A stretch of DNA of 64,000 bases from Nocardia nova SH22a (GCF_000523235.1 NZ_CP006850.1:7936001-8000000), one strand, 5' to 3'; positions 34,492 to 42,839 are shown, counted from the first letter of the stretch. Made by a program: numbers and translations. Notes: generated by a model not told the origin, from the sequence alone.

Positions 34492-35478
34492 ATGACACTG
34501 GCTGTCGAAAAGAACGAAGCGACGGACCGCACAGACGGCGCATTCACCGTGCGACGGGTCGCCGGGCACATCGGTGCCGAAATCGGCGGACTGGACCTGA
34601 GCAAGCCCCTCGATGACGAGACCGTCGCCCGGCTGCGCCGCAAACTGCTGAAGTACAAGGTGCTGTTCTTCCGCGATCAGCACCTGGGCCACGCCGAGCA
34701 GATCGAATTCGGCCGCCGCTTCGGCGAACTCACCCACGCGCACCCGCACGAGGACGCCCCGCCGAGTGACGCGCCACAGATCCTCACCATCGACCCGCAG
34801 GTCTACGAGCGGCGCTACGGTTCGCCGCGGCCGGACTATCAGGAGCGCCAGTACAGCTACTACAGCGGCTGGCACACCGATGTCACCGCGTCGGTGAACC
34901 CGCCCGCCATCTCCATCCTGCGCTCGGAGGTGGTGCCCGATTTCGGTGGCGACACCACCTGGACGAACCTCGTCGCGGCCTACGAGGGCCTGTCCGAACC
35001 GCTGCGCACGCTCGCCGACGGGCTCACCGCGGTGCACCGGTTCTCGGCCGGGCGCAAGTTCGACGACAACGAGGCGTACGCGCGCCGGATCAACGACAAC
35101 CTGCTGGTCTCGGAACATCCGGTGGTGCGGGTACATCCGGAGACCGGTGAGCGGGCGCTGTTCGTCAACCCCGGCTTCACCGATCACATCGTCGGGGTCT
35201 CGCCGGTCGAGAGCACCAAACTGCTGGAGCTGTTCTTCGGCCACCTCAGCAGCCCGCGCTACACCGTGCGGTTCCGTTGGGACGCCAGCAGCGTCGCCGT
35301 CTGGGACAACCGCGCCACCGCCCACCTCGGCCCGCAGGACCTCGGTCACCTCGACGTGACCCGCACCCTGCACCGGGTGACCGTGGTCGGCGACCGCCCG
35401 GTCGGACCGGACGGTTTCGTCTCGCAGATCATCGCGGGCGAGGAGTTCAAGACCGAGGCGAAGGTCAAGGTCTCCTGA
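34492..35478 (+). CDS. TauD/TfdA-family Fe(II)/2-oxoglutarate dioxygenase
   Basis: 328 residues. The iron-binding triad is visible: H128 and D130 in GWHTDVTAS and distal H278 in DNRATAHLGP; R295 (LHRVTV) should bind the 2-oxoglutarate carboxylate. Conserved N-terminal HIGAEIGGLDLSKPL is typical of the TauD and alkylsulfatase (AtsK) branch, which releases sulfite or sulfate from taurine, sulfonates or alkyl sulfates. With the divergent SsuABC-type importer and the FMN monooxygenase it forms a sulfur-scavenging unit. ATG 34492 follows GGAG. Substrate unproved. Confidence 0.88.
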   Translation: MTLAVEKNEATDRTDGAFTVRRVAGHIGAEIGGLDLSKPLDDETVARLRRKLLKYKVLFFRDQHLGHAEQIEFGRRFGELTHAHPHEDAPPSDAPQILTIDPQVYERRYGSPRPDYQERQYSYYSGWHTDVTASVNPPAISILRSEVVPDFGGDTTWTNLVAAYEGLSEPLRTLADGLTAVHRFSAGRKFDDNEAYARRINDNLLVSEHPVVRVHPETGERALFVNPGFTDHIVGVSPVESTKLLELFFGHLSSPRYTVRFRWDASSVAVWDNRATAHLGPQDLGHLDVTRTLHRVTVVGDRPVGPDGFVSQIIAGEEFKTEAKVKVS

Positions 35479-35483
35479 AATCC

Positions 35484-35517
35484 GTTGACGGCGGCCCGGT
35501 TCCGGGCCGCCGTCAAC
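35484..35517. terminator. bidirectional terminator overlapping the pmt stop codon
   Basis: A perfect 16-base stem with a 2-base TT loop, between the dioxygenase gene and the convergent mannosyltransferase gene. Its right arm includes the stop codon and last bases of the latter. Confidence 0.75.
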
Positions 35518-37069
35518 GCCAGCTCGGCAACCACAGATGGTGGTGCCAGGAACTCACCGTGATCGGGAATCCGGTGAGGATCGGCCACAGCCAGACGAAG
35601 TTCGCCACCACCACGCCCACGTACAGGCACACCAGTACCAGTGCGAGACTGCGGCGTTCGGCCACCACAGCGCGCCCGGCGCCGAGAATTTCGCCCAGTG
35701 CCAACGTGATTCCCATGACCAGGAACGGTGCCATGGGCAGTGCGTAGAAGTAGTACATCTGCCGGTCCAGGTTGAGGAACCAGGGCAGGATTCCGGCGCA
35801 GTAGCCGACGACCACGGCGGCGTAACGCCAGTCGCGGCGGGTCGCGGCCCGCCAGACGGCCCACGCCAGCATGGGCAGCGACAGCCACCACAGCGCGGGA
35901 GTGCCGATCAGCATCACGGCCTTCACGCAGATCTCCTGGCCGCAGTGACCGGCCGGACTGTCGGAGTAGTAGTACAGCATCGGCCGCAACCCCATCGGCC
36001 ACGACCACGGTTTGGATTCCCACGGATGGTGATTCCCGGCCGAATTCGTCAGGCTCTCATGGAAACTCAAAGATTCGCCGTGGTTGTGCCACAGTGAGCG
36101 CAGCGCATCCGGCACCCAGGACCACGGCCCGCCCGTCCCGATCGGGTCCTTACCAGCGGCCGCATTGCCCACCGAGTACCGGTCGTAGCTCACCTCACCG
36201 GCGAACCAGAATCCGTAGCAGGCCAGGTAGATCAGCACCGGAATCAGCACCAGCGCGTAGAGCGCCGGGCCGACATCCCGCACCGCGGTTCCCGCCAGCG
36301 GCCGCGGCACCCGGTAGGCGCGCCGGGCGGCCAGATCGAAACACACCGACAGCACCCCGAACGCGGCGATGAAGTACATACCGGACCACTTTGTGCCGCA
36401 GGCCATGCCGAGCAGCACCCCCGCCCCGAACCGCCACCAGCGCACTCCCAGCCGGGGCCCGAATTCGCTCACCGCGATCCGCCCCTGCGCCTCGGCCCGC
36501 GCCAGCCGGGCGCGCACCTCGTCGCGATCCACGATCAGGCAGCCGAAGGCCGCGATCACGAACACCGTCTGGAAGATGTCGAGCATCCCGATCCGCGAGG
36601 AGACGAAAGTCGTTCCATCGCAGATGATGAGGATTCCCGCGATCGCGCCGAGCAGGGTGGACCGCGTCATCCGCCGGGTGATCCGGACCACCAGCAGCAC
36701 CAGCACGGTCCCGAAGACCGCCGCGGCGAACCGCCACCCCACCGGCGAATAGCCGAACAGCATCTCGCCGAGCGCGATCATCTGCTTACCCACCGGCGGA
36801 TGCACGATCACCCCGTAGGCGGCGTTGTCCTCGATCCCGCCGCCCCGCAACATCTCCCAGCCCTGGTGGGCGTAGTACTTCTCGTCGAAGGTCGGGGTGC
36901 CGCCGTCGGTCGGATATCCCAGGTCCACGAACCGGGTGATCGCCGCGATCACCGTGAGGAATCCCGTGATCACCCAGCCCCGCACCCGATCGGCGGGACC
37001 GAAATCCGGAGACGGCACCAGGGGCGCCGGGCCGGAACCCCGCGCGGCGCGGGCGCTCAACTGGATCAC
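35513..37069 (-). CDS. pmt: polyprenol-phosphate-mannose:protein mannosyltransferase
   Basis: 518 residues with about eleven membrane helices; matches M. tuberculosis Rv1002c. It transfers mannose from polyprenol-phosphate-mannose to Ser/Thr of secreted proteins on the outer face of the membrane. The catalytic acidic pair is seen in PTFDEKYYAHQGWEM. Also visible are VHPPVGKQMIALGE, SRIGMLDIFQTVFVI and the WHHHLWLPSWR end. GTG 37069 is supported by TACGAT at six bases' distance (leaderless); the upstream open frame is Arg/Ser-rich and not protein-like. Confidence 0.9.
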   Translation of the reverse strand: MIQLSARAARGSGPAPLVPSPDFGPADRVRGWVITGFLTVIAAITRFVDLGYPTDGGTPTFDEKYYAHQGWEMLRGGGIEDNAAYGVIVHPPVGKQMIALGEMLFGYSPVGWRFAAAVFGTVLVLLVVRITRRMTRSTLLGAIAGILIICDGTTFVSSRIGMLDIFQTVFVIAAFGCLIVDRDEVRARLARAEAQGRIAVSEFGPRLGVRWWRFGAGVLLGMACGTKWSGMYFIAAFGVLSVCFDLAARRAYRVPRPLAGTAVRDVGPALYALVLIPVLIYLACYGFWFAGEVSYDRYSVGNAAAGKDPIGTGGPWSWVPDALRSLWHNHGESLSFHESLTNSAGNHHPWESKPWSWPMGLRPMLYYYSDSPAGHCGQEICVKAVMLIGTPALWWLSLPMLAWAVWRAATRRDWRYAAVVVGYCAGILPWFLNLDRQMYYFYALPMAPFLVMGITLALGEILGAGRAVVAERRSLALVLVCLYVGVVVANFVWLWPILTGFPITVSSWHHHLWLPSWR

Positions 37070-37075
37070 GTGTCG

Positions 37076-37081
37076 ATCGTA
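37076..37081 (-). promoter_or_regulatory. -10 element for leaderless start of pmt
   Basis: TACGAT on the minus strand, six bases from GTG 37069, with no ribosome site between. Confidence 0.5.
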
Positions 37082-37341
37082 GGGTGAACGCGGACCGCGA
37101 CGGAGCATCCCGGAGCGGGTTGCAATTCGAACTCGGAGCGGGGCAGTTCCGGTCACACCGTGACGGCCACTCGATAAAGCTCGCTCACGGCGCGACTCCC
37201 GTGGCTGCGGCACCGCCGAAACCCGCTGGCTGTCCACGGATGTCGCGACGCGGGCGGCAGACGCCTCGAGACATGTTCGAAATATGTTCGGCAACAGCCT
37301 ATTCGGCCTCCGCAGCGACGGCCGGATTGTCATAGGGGCCG

Positions 37342-37359
37342 GGTAACTTGGCGGTTACC
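37342..37359. promoter_or_regulatory. inverted repeat, probable operator
   Basis: GGTAAC and GTTACC with a 6-base spacer, about 50 bases before the toroid membrane protein gene. The half-sites resemble those at 1102-1123 before etfD. The rest of the 340-base gap between pmt and this gene shows a direct repeat of ATGTTCG near 37275-37292 and nothing else I recognise. Confidence 0.45.
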
Positions 37360-37409
37360 AGCACCCGCGAAAGTTCGCGGGGCACACCGCTTGCGAGGGG
37401 GCCGAGGAC

Positions 37410-38732
37410 ATGTCGAACATCGACGAGCGCATCCGGACGGCCGTGGAATGGTTGCGCGGCAGCCAGATCCCGCATCCAGGCGGCGGTGCGGGGTGGGGCT
37501 GGATTCCCGATGTGCCGCCCAACCCACAGAACACCGCCGAGGTGGTCTGCGTCCTGCACCGCGCCGGAAGTGAGATCCCGCGGGCCGCCAAGGTCACGCT
37601 GCTCGTGCAGGCAACCGTCGTGCAACGGCCCAACGGGGACGAATGGTACTTCCGCACTCCGATCGACGTCGCGTGGCGGATCCGCGCGCTGCGTTGTCTG
37701 GGCATCGCCGAATCCGATCCGCACTTGGCCGGGGCCGTGCGATCCCTACTGGACCAACAGGATTCCGAGACCGGCGGCTGGCGCATGTCGGGATTCCTCG
37801 GCCCGGTGTCGATCACCGCGACCGCCGCGGCCGTCGAGGCGTTGATCGGCATCGACGGCTTCACGAGCGTCGATGGTGAACAGCACCAAGCGATTTCGCG
37901 CGGCATCGGCTATCTGGTCGCGGCCGTGTACCAGGAGCCGCGGTCGCTGCCGATGTACGCGGCGGCGCATATCGCCACCGTGCTGTCCCGCATCGAGATC
38001 GTCCGGATCGGCGACAAGCGTGCCGAGCGCGCCTGCGAACTGGTGGTCAAACGGCTGCTGACCGGGCTGCGCAAGGGCGAGTACGAGATCGAGACCGAGA
38101 TCTTCCGCCGGGACGATCTCATCGACACCTGGCGTCATCTCACCCTGCACCTGGCGGTCGGCGCGGTGATATCCGCCGACAGCCGAGCCATTTTCGATCC
38201 CGCGGTGCGGGCGGCGATCGTCGCACTGCTGGATATGCAGGAGATGGAGGCGCTGGCCATCTACCGCGGCGGTTTCCGCATCTCCGACGAGGGGCCGGTC
38301 ACCTCCTACGCCACCACCCAGGCGCTCGAGGCACTCCTCCAGGTGCGCCCGGCGATCAACGAGCGGGTGAACCCGGCCAAGGTCTACGACGAGATCTGCC
38401 GGGCCGACGGCACCCATCGCACCGACCCGCAGGCCATCGCCTCGGTGCGCGGTCACCGCATGTTGATGAATTCCACTGCCGGACAGGCCCTGTCGCTGCT
38501 CGGCACGGCGGCCGGTCTCACGGTGTTCGGCTTGGCGGTGAGTTTCGCGGCCGTCTACGGCACGGTCGGCAGCCGGGCGCTGGTGGTGTGGGGCACCGTG
38601 CTGGTCGCGTTCAGTACCTATTGCGGTCTGGCGACGCGGTTCCCGCGATTACCGAAGAAACGGGTGGCGAGTGCGGTTTTCGGCGCGTTCACCGCGCTGG
38701 TGATGCCCGTGGTCACCTATCTGCTGGCCTGA
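37410..38732 (+). CDS. prenyltransferase/squalene-oxidase-repeat-like protein with C-terminal membrane helices
   Basis: 440 residues. The first ~350 residues contain alpha/alpha repeats like terpene-cyclase toroid proteins: WLRGSQIPHPGGGAGWGWIP, LLDQQDSETGGWRMSG, IVALLDMQEMEALAIYRGGF. The DxDD or DCTAE motifs of cyclases are not visible, so cyclase chemistry is doubtful. Three hydrophobic helices (about 363-385, 390-410, 419-440) end the chain, anchoring the toroid at the cytoplasmic face. Start ATG 37410 follows GAGG. It could bind or sense a lipid or act as an effector platform; the function is unknown. Confidence 0.65.
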   Translation: MSNIDERIRTAVEWLRGSQIPHPGGGAGWGWIPDVPPNPQNTAEVVCVLHRAGSEIPRAAKVTLLVQATVVQRPNGDEWYFRTPIDVAWRIRALRCLGIAESDPHLAGAVRSLLDQQDSETGGWRMSGFLGPVSITATAAAVEALIGIDGFTSVDGEQHQAISRGIGYLVAAVYQEPRSLPMYAAAHIATVLSRIEIVRIGDKRAERACELVVKRLLTGLRKGEYEIETEIFRRDDLIDTWRHLTLHLAVGAVISADSRAIFDPAVRAAIVALLDMQEMEALAIYRGGFRISDEGPVTSYATTQALEALLQVRPAINERVNPAKVYDEICRADGTHRTDPQAIASVRGHRMLMNSTAGQALSLLGTAAGLTVFGLAVSFAAVYGTVGSRALVVWGTVLVAFSTYCGLATRFPRLPKKRVASAVFGAFTALVMPVVTYLLA

Positions 38733-38736
38733 GCCG

Positions 38737-39591
38737 ATGGCCGGTCCGGTCGTTCTCATGATCGCCGTGACCTGCCTGTGGGGTACCTCCAGCGCGCTGC
38801 TGGCTGCCCTGGCGGCCCCGGCCACGGCGGGTCTGGTCGCACTCGGCGGCGCGGTGCCGCTGCTGGTGTCGGCGCGGCTGCGCGGACAACGTCCGTGGGC
38901 CGCCCTCACCGCCCATCCGGCGCTCTACATCCGGCTGGGCGTCCTCGAGGCCGCGAATCTGGCCCTGTACGTCGCGGCACTGCGCGTCGGCCCGCTCCCG
39001 GTGGTGGTCGCCCTGCACCTGACCGCACCGGTGTTGATCATCGCGGCGGGGCTGGTGCGCGGACGCCGGGCGCCCAGCCCGCCGGTTCTGCTCGAACTGC
39101 TGCTGATCGCGGCGGCCATCTGGCTGGTCACCGGATATCACTCGGGCCCGCTCGCCGGATCGGTGGTGGCCGGTTGCGGACTGGCCCTCGGCAGTGCGGC
39201 GTGTGTGGCGATGCTGGTCAGCGTGATCGCTCGGCAGCCCGATCCGAACCACACCATCACCTCCGCGGCACTGCAACTGCTGCTCGGCGGGGTGGCGAGC
39301 AGCCCGCTGGTCGCCCTCGATCCCCCGTCCGCACCGGTCGCGATCGCACTGGCCGCGACAGGCGCGACCCTGCTCGGCCCGGGTTTCGCCCTCTACTGGC
39401 AGGCCCTGCGCTGGCTGGACGCGGGCACGGCCAGCGTGATCGGCCTCAACGAGGCGGTGGTGGCCACGCTGGTCGGGGCGACGTACACCCATCGCCTGCC
39501 CACCGCCGCGACCGCCGCCGCGGGCGTGCTCATCCTGATCGCGGTCGGGCTGGAACAGCGCTCGGCCTCCCGGCAGCGTGTGCCGCCCTGA
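38737..39591 (+). CDS. EamA/DMT-family transporter
   Basis: 284 residues, about ten membrane helices in two EamA-like halves (VTCLWGTSSALLAAL; the second half ends WLDAGTASVIGLNEAVVATL then AGVLILIAVGLE). Family members export amino acids or small metabolites. The start lies 4 bases after the upstream stop, so it is probably co-transcribed with the toroid protein gene. The last 62 bases overlap the opposite-strand TrpF-like gene. Confidence 0.8.
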   Translation: MAGPVVLMIAVTCLWGTSSALLAALAAPATAGLVALGGAVPLLVSARLRGQRPWAALTAHPALYIRLGVLEAANLALYVAALRVGPLPVVVALHLTAPVLIIAAGLVRGRRAPSPPVLLELLLIAAAIWLVTGYHSGPLAGSVVAGCGLALGSAACVAMLVSVIARQPDPNHTITSAALQLLLGGVASSPLVALDPPSAPVAIALAATGATLLGPGFALYWQALRWLDAGTASVIGLNEAVVATLVGATYTHRLPTAATAAAGVLILIAVGLEQRSASRQRVPP

Positions 39592-40228
39592 CGAAATCGG
39601 CACAGTGCGACGGGTCCTTGTCGCCGCGCGAATCATCCACACCGGAGTTGACGTCGACCCATGCCGGTCTCACCGCGTCGATCGCCGCGGTGAGATTGCG
39701 CGGGTTGAGCCCGCCCGCGAGCATCACCGGGAACTGCGATCCGGCGAACTGGTCGACGATGCGCGCGCTGATCGACCAGTCGTGCGTCCGCCCGGTACCC
39801 CCGAGCCGATCCGCCGACCGCGAATCCAGCACGATCCCATCGCAATTCGACGCCGCCCGCTCCGCATGCCCGACCGCCTCCGGCCCGGTCACATGCACCG
39901 CCCGGATCACCCGCCGCCCCGCCGCACCCCGCAGGACCTCCCTGGCGGTCTCGTGCGACACCAGACCGTGCAACTGAATGCACTCCACCTCGATCCGATC
40001 GGCGAGCCGCAACACCGCCCCCGCCTCGGTCAGATGAGTGACCAGCACCCGCTCGATCGACGCGGGCACCATCTTCGACAACCGCCGAGCCCGCTCCACA
40101 TCGACTTCGTCCTCACTGAAATGCGTCGTCCCCGAAATGAACCCCGCCGCATCCGCCGAGGCCGCCACCACGGCCCGCAGATCCGCCTCACTCCGAATCC
40201 CACAGATCTTCGCCCGGACGCTGACCAT
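39530..40228 (-). CDS. TrpF-like phosphoribosylanthranilate isomerase family protein
   Basis: 232 residues, beta/alpha barrel. Conserved family features: AKICGIRSEADL with the catalytic Cys, DGIVLDSR with the catalytic Asp, and VMLAGGLNPRNL, WVDVNSGVDDSRGDKD near the end. In most actinobacteria the TrpF step is done by PriA, so a stand-alone TrpF homologue away from trp genes is unusual; it may be redundant or act in a side pathway. ATG 40228 is supported by TATCGT six bases upstream (leaderless). It overlaps the convergent EamA gene by 62 bases. Confidence 0.75.
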   Translation of the reverse strand: MVSVRAKICGIRSEADLRAVVAASADAAGFISGTTHFSEDEVDVERARRLSKMVPASIERVLVTHLTEAGAVLRLADRIEVECIQLHGLVSHETAREVLRGAAGRRVIRAVHVTGPEAVGHAERAASNCDGIVLDSRSADRLGGTGRTHDWSISARIVDQFAGSQFPVMLAGGLNPRNLTAAIDAVRPAWVDVNSGVDDSRGDKDPSHCADFVRAAHAAGRPSAVPARPRSG

Positions 40229-40234
40229 CGGCAC

Positions 40235-40240
40235 ACGATA
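40235..40240 (-). promoter_or_regulatory. -10 element for leaderless start of TrpF-like gene
   Basis: TATCGT on the minus strand, six bases from ATG 40228, with no ribosome site between. Confidence 0.45.
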
Positions 40241-40251
40241 CTGCGGAGGTG

Positions 40252-40383
40252 CTACAGCGGTGTGACGGCCGCCCTCCGCAACACGATCAACGGCGTCACA
40301 TAGTGCTCGGTGACCCGAATATGCGTGACCTCGAAATGCAGCGGATCGGGCACCGGAAGACTCTGATCCCGCACCAACCGCAC
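40252..40383 (-). CDS. possible 43-residue ORF or remnant of a larger gene
   Basis: A frame from GTG 40383 (bounded upstream by TGA at 40398) to TAG 40252. The peptide (VRLVRDQSLPVPDPLHF, THIRVTEHYVTPLIVLRRA) has a normal protein-like composition. It sits between the tRNA terminator and the TrpF-like gene on the same strand. It could be the 3' end of a decayed gene or a real small protein; no family recognised. Confidence 0.3.
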   Translation of the reverse strand: MRLVRDQSLPVPDPLHFEVTHIRVTEHYVTPLIVLRRAAVTPL

Positions 40384-40412
40384 ATCCAGCGACCATCAGA
40401 CCGCGCGGGACG

Positions 40413-40454
40413 AAAAAGACCGCCCGCCAACGGAATTGCTGGCCAGACGGTCTG
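40413..40454 (-). terminator. rho-independent terminator of the tRNA-Gly gene
   Basis: On the minus strand, downstream of the tRNA 3' end: AGACCG ... CGGTCT closing stem with an inner GCC/GGC, followed by a run of five T. This is one of the few terminators in the window with a T tract, and it shows that the tRNA was transcribed leftward. Confidence 0.65.
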
Positions 40455-40460
40455 AATGGA

Positions 40461-40510
40461 TGGAGCCGGTGACGGGAATCGAACCCGCACTCTCAGCTTG
40501 GGAAGCTGAA
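40461..40510 (-). tRNA. 3' half of tRNA-Gly(CCC): prophage attachment site
   Basis: Read on the minus strand this is an anticodon arm (TCAGC, loop TTCCCAA with anticodon CCC, GCTGA), variable loop, T arm with GGTTCGATTCC, the 3' acceptor strand and CCA. The 5' half (acceptor strand, D arm) is absent: sequence beyond 40510 does not fit a tRNA. This is the pattern left at one end when a phage integrates into the 3' part of a tRNA gene and restores it at the other end. The integrase gene begins 130 bases away. Confidence 0.85.
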
Positions 40511-40642
40511 TATCGGCCATCTTCTACCTCGACGAAAGATGAAGCAGACCTGCTAGGGACCAATTTCGTGTTTCCTGCGATACCGTGCGGTACCGTACCT
40601 TTGGCTACAGCGATTGGCTACACCTACAGCAGAGGCAACAGC

Positions 40643-41956
40643 ATGCCGTCGAACTCTTCGAAATCGTTCCGCACCCCCGGCAAGAAGCGCAAGCGGCAGT
40701 ACGGCGAGGGATCGCTGTATCAGCGCGCCGATGGCATGTGGGTCGGCACGGTGTCGATGCCGCCCGGCCCCGACGGGAGGCGCCAGCGCGCCAAGCCGGT
40801 CTACTCCCGGGACAAAATCGAGGCGATGGCGAAGCTCGACGCGCTCAAGGACGATCTGCGCAACGGCATCGAGCCGATCCCGAAGCAGAAGATCCGCGTG
40901 GACGATCGGATGCGCCGTTGGGCTGACCGCAAGTCGAAACACTGGGGTCCGAACCACTACAAGAACGTCTTGGCGACCATCAATCAGCAGGTCTCCAGGA
41001 GCATCGGTCATGCCGATTTCAAGAGCCTCACCACCGACCACATTCACTACATGCTGGATTGGATGGACTCTCAAACCAAGATCCAGAAGACGAAAGGGGA
41101 CGACGGCACTATCACGGAAACCGAAGTCCCCAAATGGAAGTCGCGTACGAAGCAGATCGCGTACGACCGGGTGCGCGATTGGCTCGATGACGAACTCAAG
41201 GAACGTCCGAAGATGATACGCGAGAACGTCGCGGCGTTGGTCGAGCGGCCGGAGGCCATCAGCGAGGAGCGCGGCACCCACACCGACGAGCAGGCCCGCA
41301 CGGTCCTGGAGAAGGCCCTGGAGAGAGACGACCCGCTGGTCACGCTGTGGACCGCCCGCTACGTCTCGGGCCTGCGGCAGGCCGAGCTATTGGGCATGAC
41401 CAAGGAGCGGATCAACTTCGAGGACCTGACCTGGGATATCTCGTGGACGATGCAACAGCTTCCGCTCAAACCGGGCATGAAGAACAGCGACGATCCGAAC
41501 CGGTTCGAGATCAACAACGACGCCTACGAGCACATTCCGGTTTACGGGAACATGGCGCTGGTGCGGCCGAAGACGAAGAAGCCTCGAATCCAGCCTCTCC
41601 CAGCGGAATTCGCGTTCATGCTTCGCACCTACCTGGATAACAGTAAGCCCAACGAGTGGGGCTTGGTCTGGACGACCGCGACGGGAAAGCCGATCCGCCG
41701 CGAGTACGAAAACGAGGCGTGGCGCAACGCGCAAGAACTCGCCGATGTTCCGATCATCACCGGGCACGGCACACGCCACACCGCGAACAGCTTGATCCCG
41801 ATGGACGAGGCACACCGCCAGAAGTTTCTGGGGCAGAGCACCGCCCGGGCGAACCGCATATATCTGCACGCAGACCTGCAGAAGCTCCGGGAGGGGCAGA
41901 ACGCCTTGGCTGGGATGCTGTTGCCAGAGAAACTGGTACCGGGGGCTACTCGGTAG
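40643..41956 (+). CDS. int: tyrosine recombinase (phage integrase)
   Basis: 437 residues. Catalytic residues are visible: R245 in SGLRQAELLG, H375 and R378 in GHGTRHT, and nucleophile Y407 in ANRIYLHAD. The N-terminus (RKRQYGEGSLYQRADGMWVG) is an arm-binding-type domain and the middle a SAM-like core-binding domain. ATG 40643 is preferred (AGAGG nearby); an open frame reaches back through the tRNA half but is not protein-like. It lies beside its attachment site and its 3' end overlaps the convergent repressor by 11 bases. Confidence 0.92.
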   Translation: MPSNSSKSFRTPGKKRKRQYGEGSLYQRADGMWVGTVSMPPGPDGRRQRAKPVYSRDKIEAMAKLDALKDDLRNGIEPIPKQKIRVDDRMRRWADRKSKHWGPNHYKNVLATINQQVSRSIGHADFKSLTTDHIHYMLDWMDSQTKIQKTKGDDGTITETEVPKWKSRTKQIAYDRVRDWLDDELKERPKMIRENVAALVERPEAISEERGTHTDEQARTVLEKALERDDPLVTLWTARYVSGLRQAELLGMTKERINFEDLTWDISWTMQQLPLKPGMKNSDDPNRFEINNDAYEHIPVYGNMALVRPKTKKPRIQPLPAEFAFMLRTYLDNSKPNEWGLVWTTATGKPIRREYENEAWRNAQELADVPIITGHGTRHTANSLIPMDEAHRQKFLGQSTARANRIYLHADLQKLREGQNALAGMLLPEKLVPGATR

Positions 41957-42671
41957 TGCGCGGCATATTCGAGAGCAACTCGGCGCCGGTCTGCTGCACA
42001 CGGCGTAGCACCCTCGCCGCTGCTTCCCGGGGCGGAGGTGTGGCCATCTCGGAAGACCTGCGCTCGCGAATCTTCTTCAGCAGCACATCGGCCGTGTCCG
42101 AGCTGCGGCTGATGTCCTTGACCAGTTCGGGTGCGGTCTCGGTGAGGTCGCCAAATCCCCTGGCCCCGCCAGCCCATTCGAAAGCCACTCTCTGGGCAGC
42201 CGTGTACAGCCGCGCGGCGTGGCTGACGACAACCTCGGGGCTGTCGCCGTTCGCGATGTCGTCGAGAGCGAGACGCACACGCTCGGCGTGGTCGACCAAG
42301 TCCATGATCACCTGGAAGGCGATCGGCTTACCGGCGGGCACGGTCCGGGAGGGTGGTTTCAATGCCGCGATGGCGTCCGCGTCGTCACCACTCGAGGTCA
42401 TAGGGGCCGCCGAGACGAGTTGCGTGCTCCATTCGCTGTTGGCTTCCGCTTCGGCCCTCATCGCCTCCAGCGAGCCGGGCGGCCATCGTAGAACCTTCTC
42501 GACCTTGTCCCTCGACGCTGCCCGTGGCCAGCGCGCGCCCTTCTCAAGGGCACGGACGGTCTTCGCGTCGATGCCGGCCATCTCGGCGACGTCCTTCTGA
42601 TCCAGGCGGAAATGCTCGCGCCTGCGGGTGACCTCGTCGCCTACGCGCTCTTGCGCCTTCTTCCGCTCCAT
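41946..42671 (-). CDS. phage immunity repressor-like XRE protein
   Basis: 241 residues. Residues ~15-55 form a helix-turn-helix (RREHFRLDQKDVAEMAGIDA, KTVRALEKGARWPR). The rest is helical and without the LexA/CI Ser-Lys protease signature, so induction by RecA self-cleavage is not suggested. It is divergent from the excisionase and early genes, in the position of the lysogeny repressor. ATG 42671 follows AGGG. The inverted repeat at 42685-42721 lies right in front of it, implying autoregulation. Confidence 0.8.
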   Translation of the reverse strand: MERKKAQERVGDEVTRRREHFRLDQKDVAEMAGIDAKTVRALEKGARWPRAASRDKVEKVLRWPPGSLEAMRAEAEANSEWSTQLVSAAPMTSSGDDADAIAALKPPSRTVPAGKPIAFQVIMDLVDHAERVRLALDDIANGDSPEVVVSHAARLYTAAQRVAFEWAGGARGFGDLTETAPELVKDISRSSDTADVLLKKIRERRSSEMATPPPREAAARVLRRVQQTGAELLSNMPRTTE

Positions 42672-42684
42672 GTTCCCTATTCTG

Positions 42685-42721
42685 ACGCCAACTCTGAGGT
42701 AACTGCAACCGGAGTTGGCGT
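42685..42721. promoter_or_regulatory. repressor operator candidate (inverted repeat)
   Basis: Perfect 10-base half-sites ACGCCAACTC (42685-42694) and GAGTTGGCGT (42712-42721), 17-base spacer, starting 14 bases before the repressor ATG. On the minus strand a TTGCAG box at about 42704 and TCAGAAT near 42680 could be its promoter, overlapped by the left half-site. Confidence 0.55.
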
Positions 42722-42839
42722 TAGCTAGGCGACTGGCCGAATCCGACCAACACGCGGACAGACGGTGGTCATGGCGATTTGCTATCGATTGCCGATCGCA
42801 TCTTGACTGGTCAAACATTCCCGCTGCCGAGAATAACCC

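Noticed and set aside
40461..40540. A complete tRNA-Gly gene
   Set aside because: No D arm or 5' acceptor strand is present beyond 40510. Only the 3' half remains.
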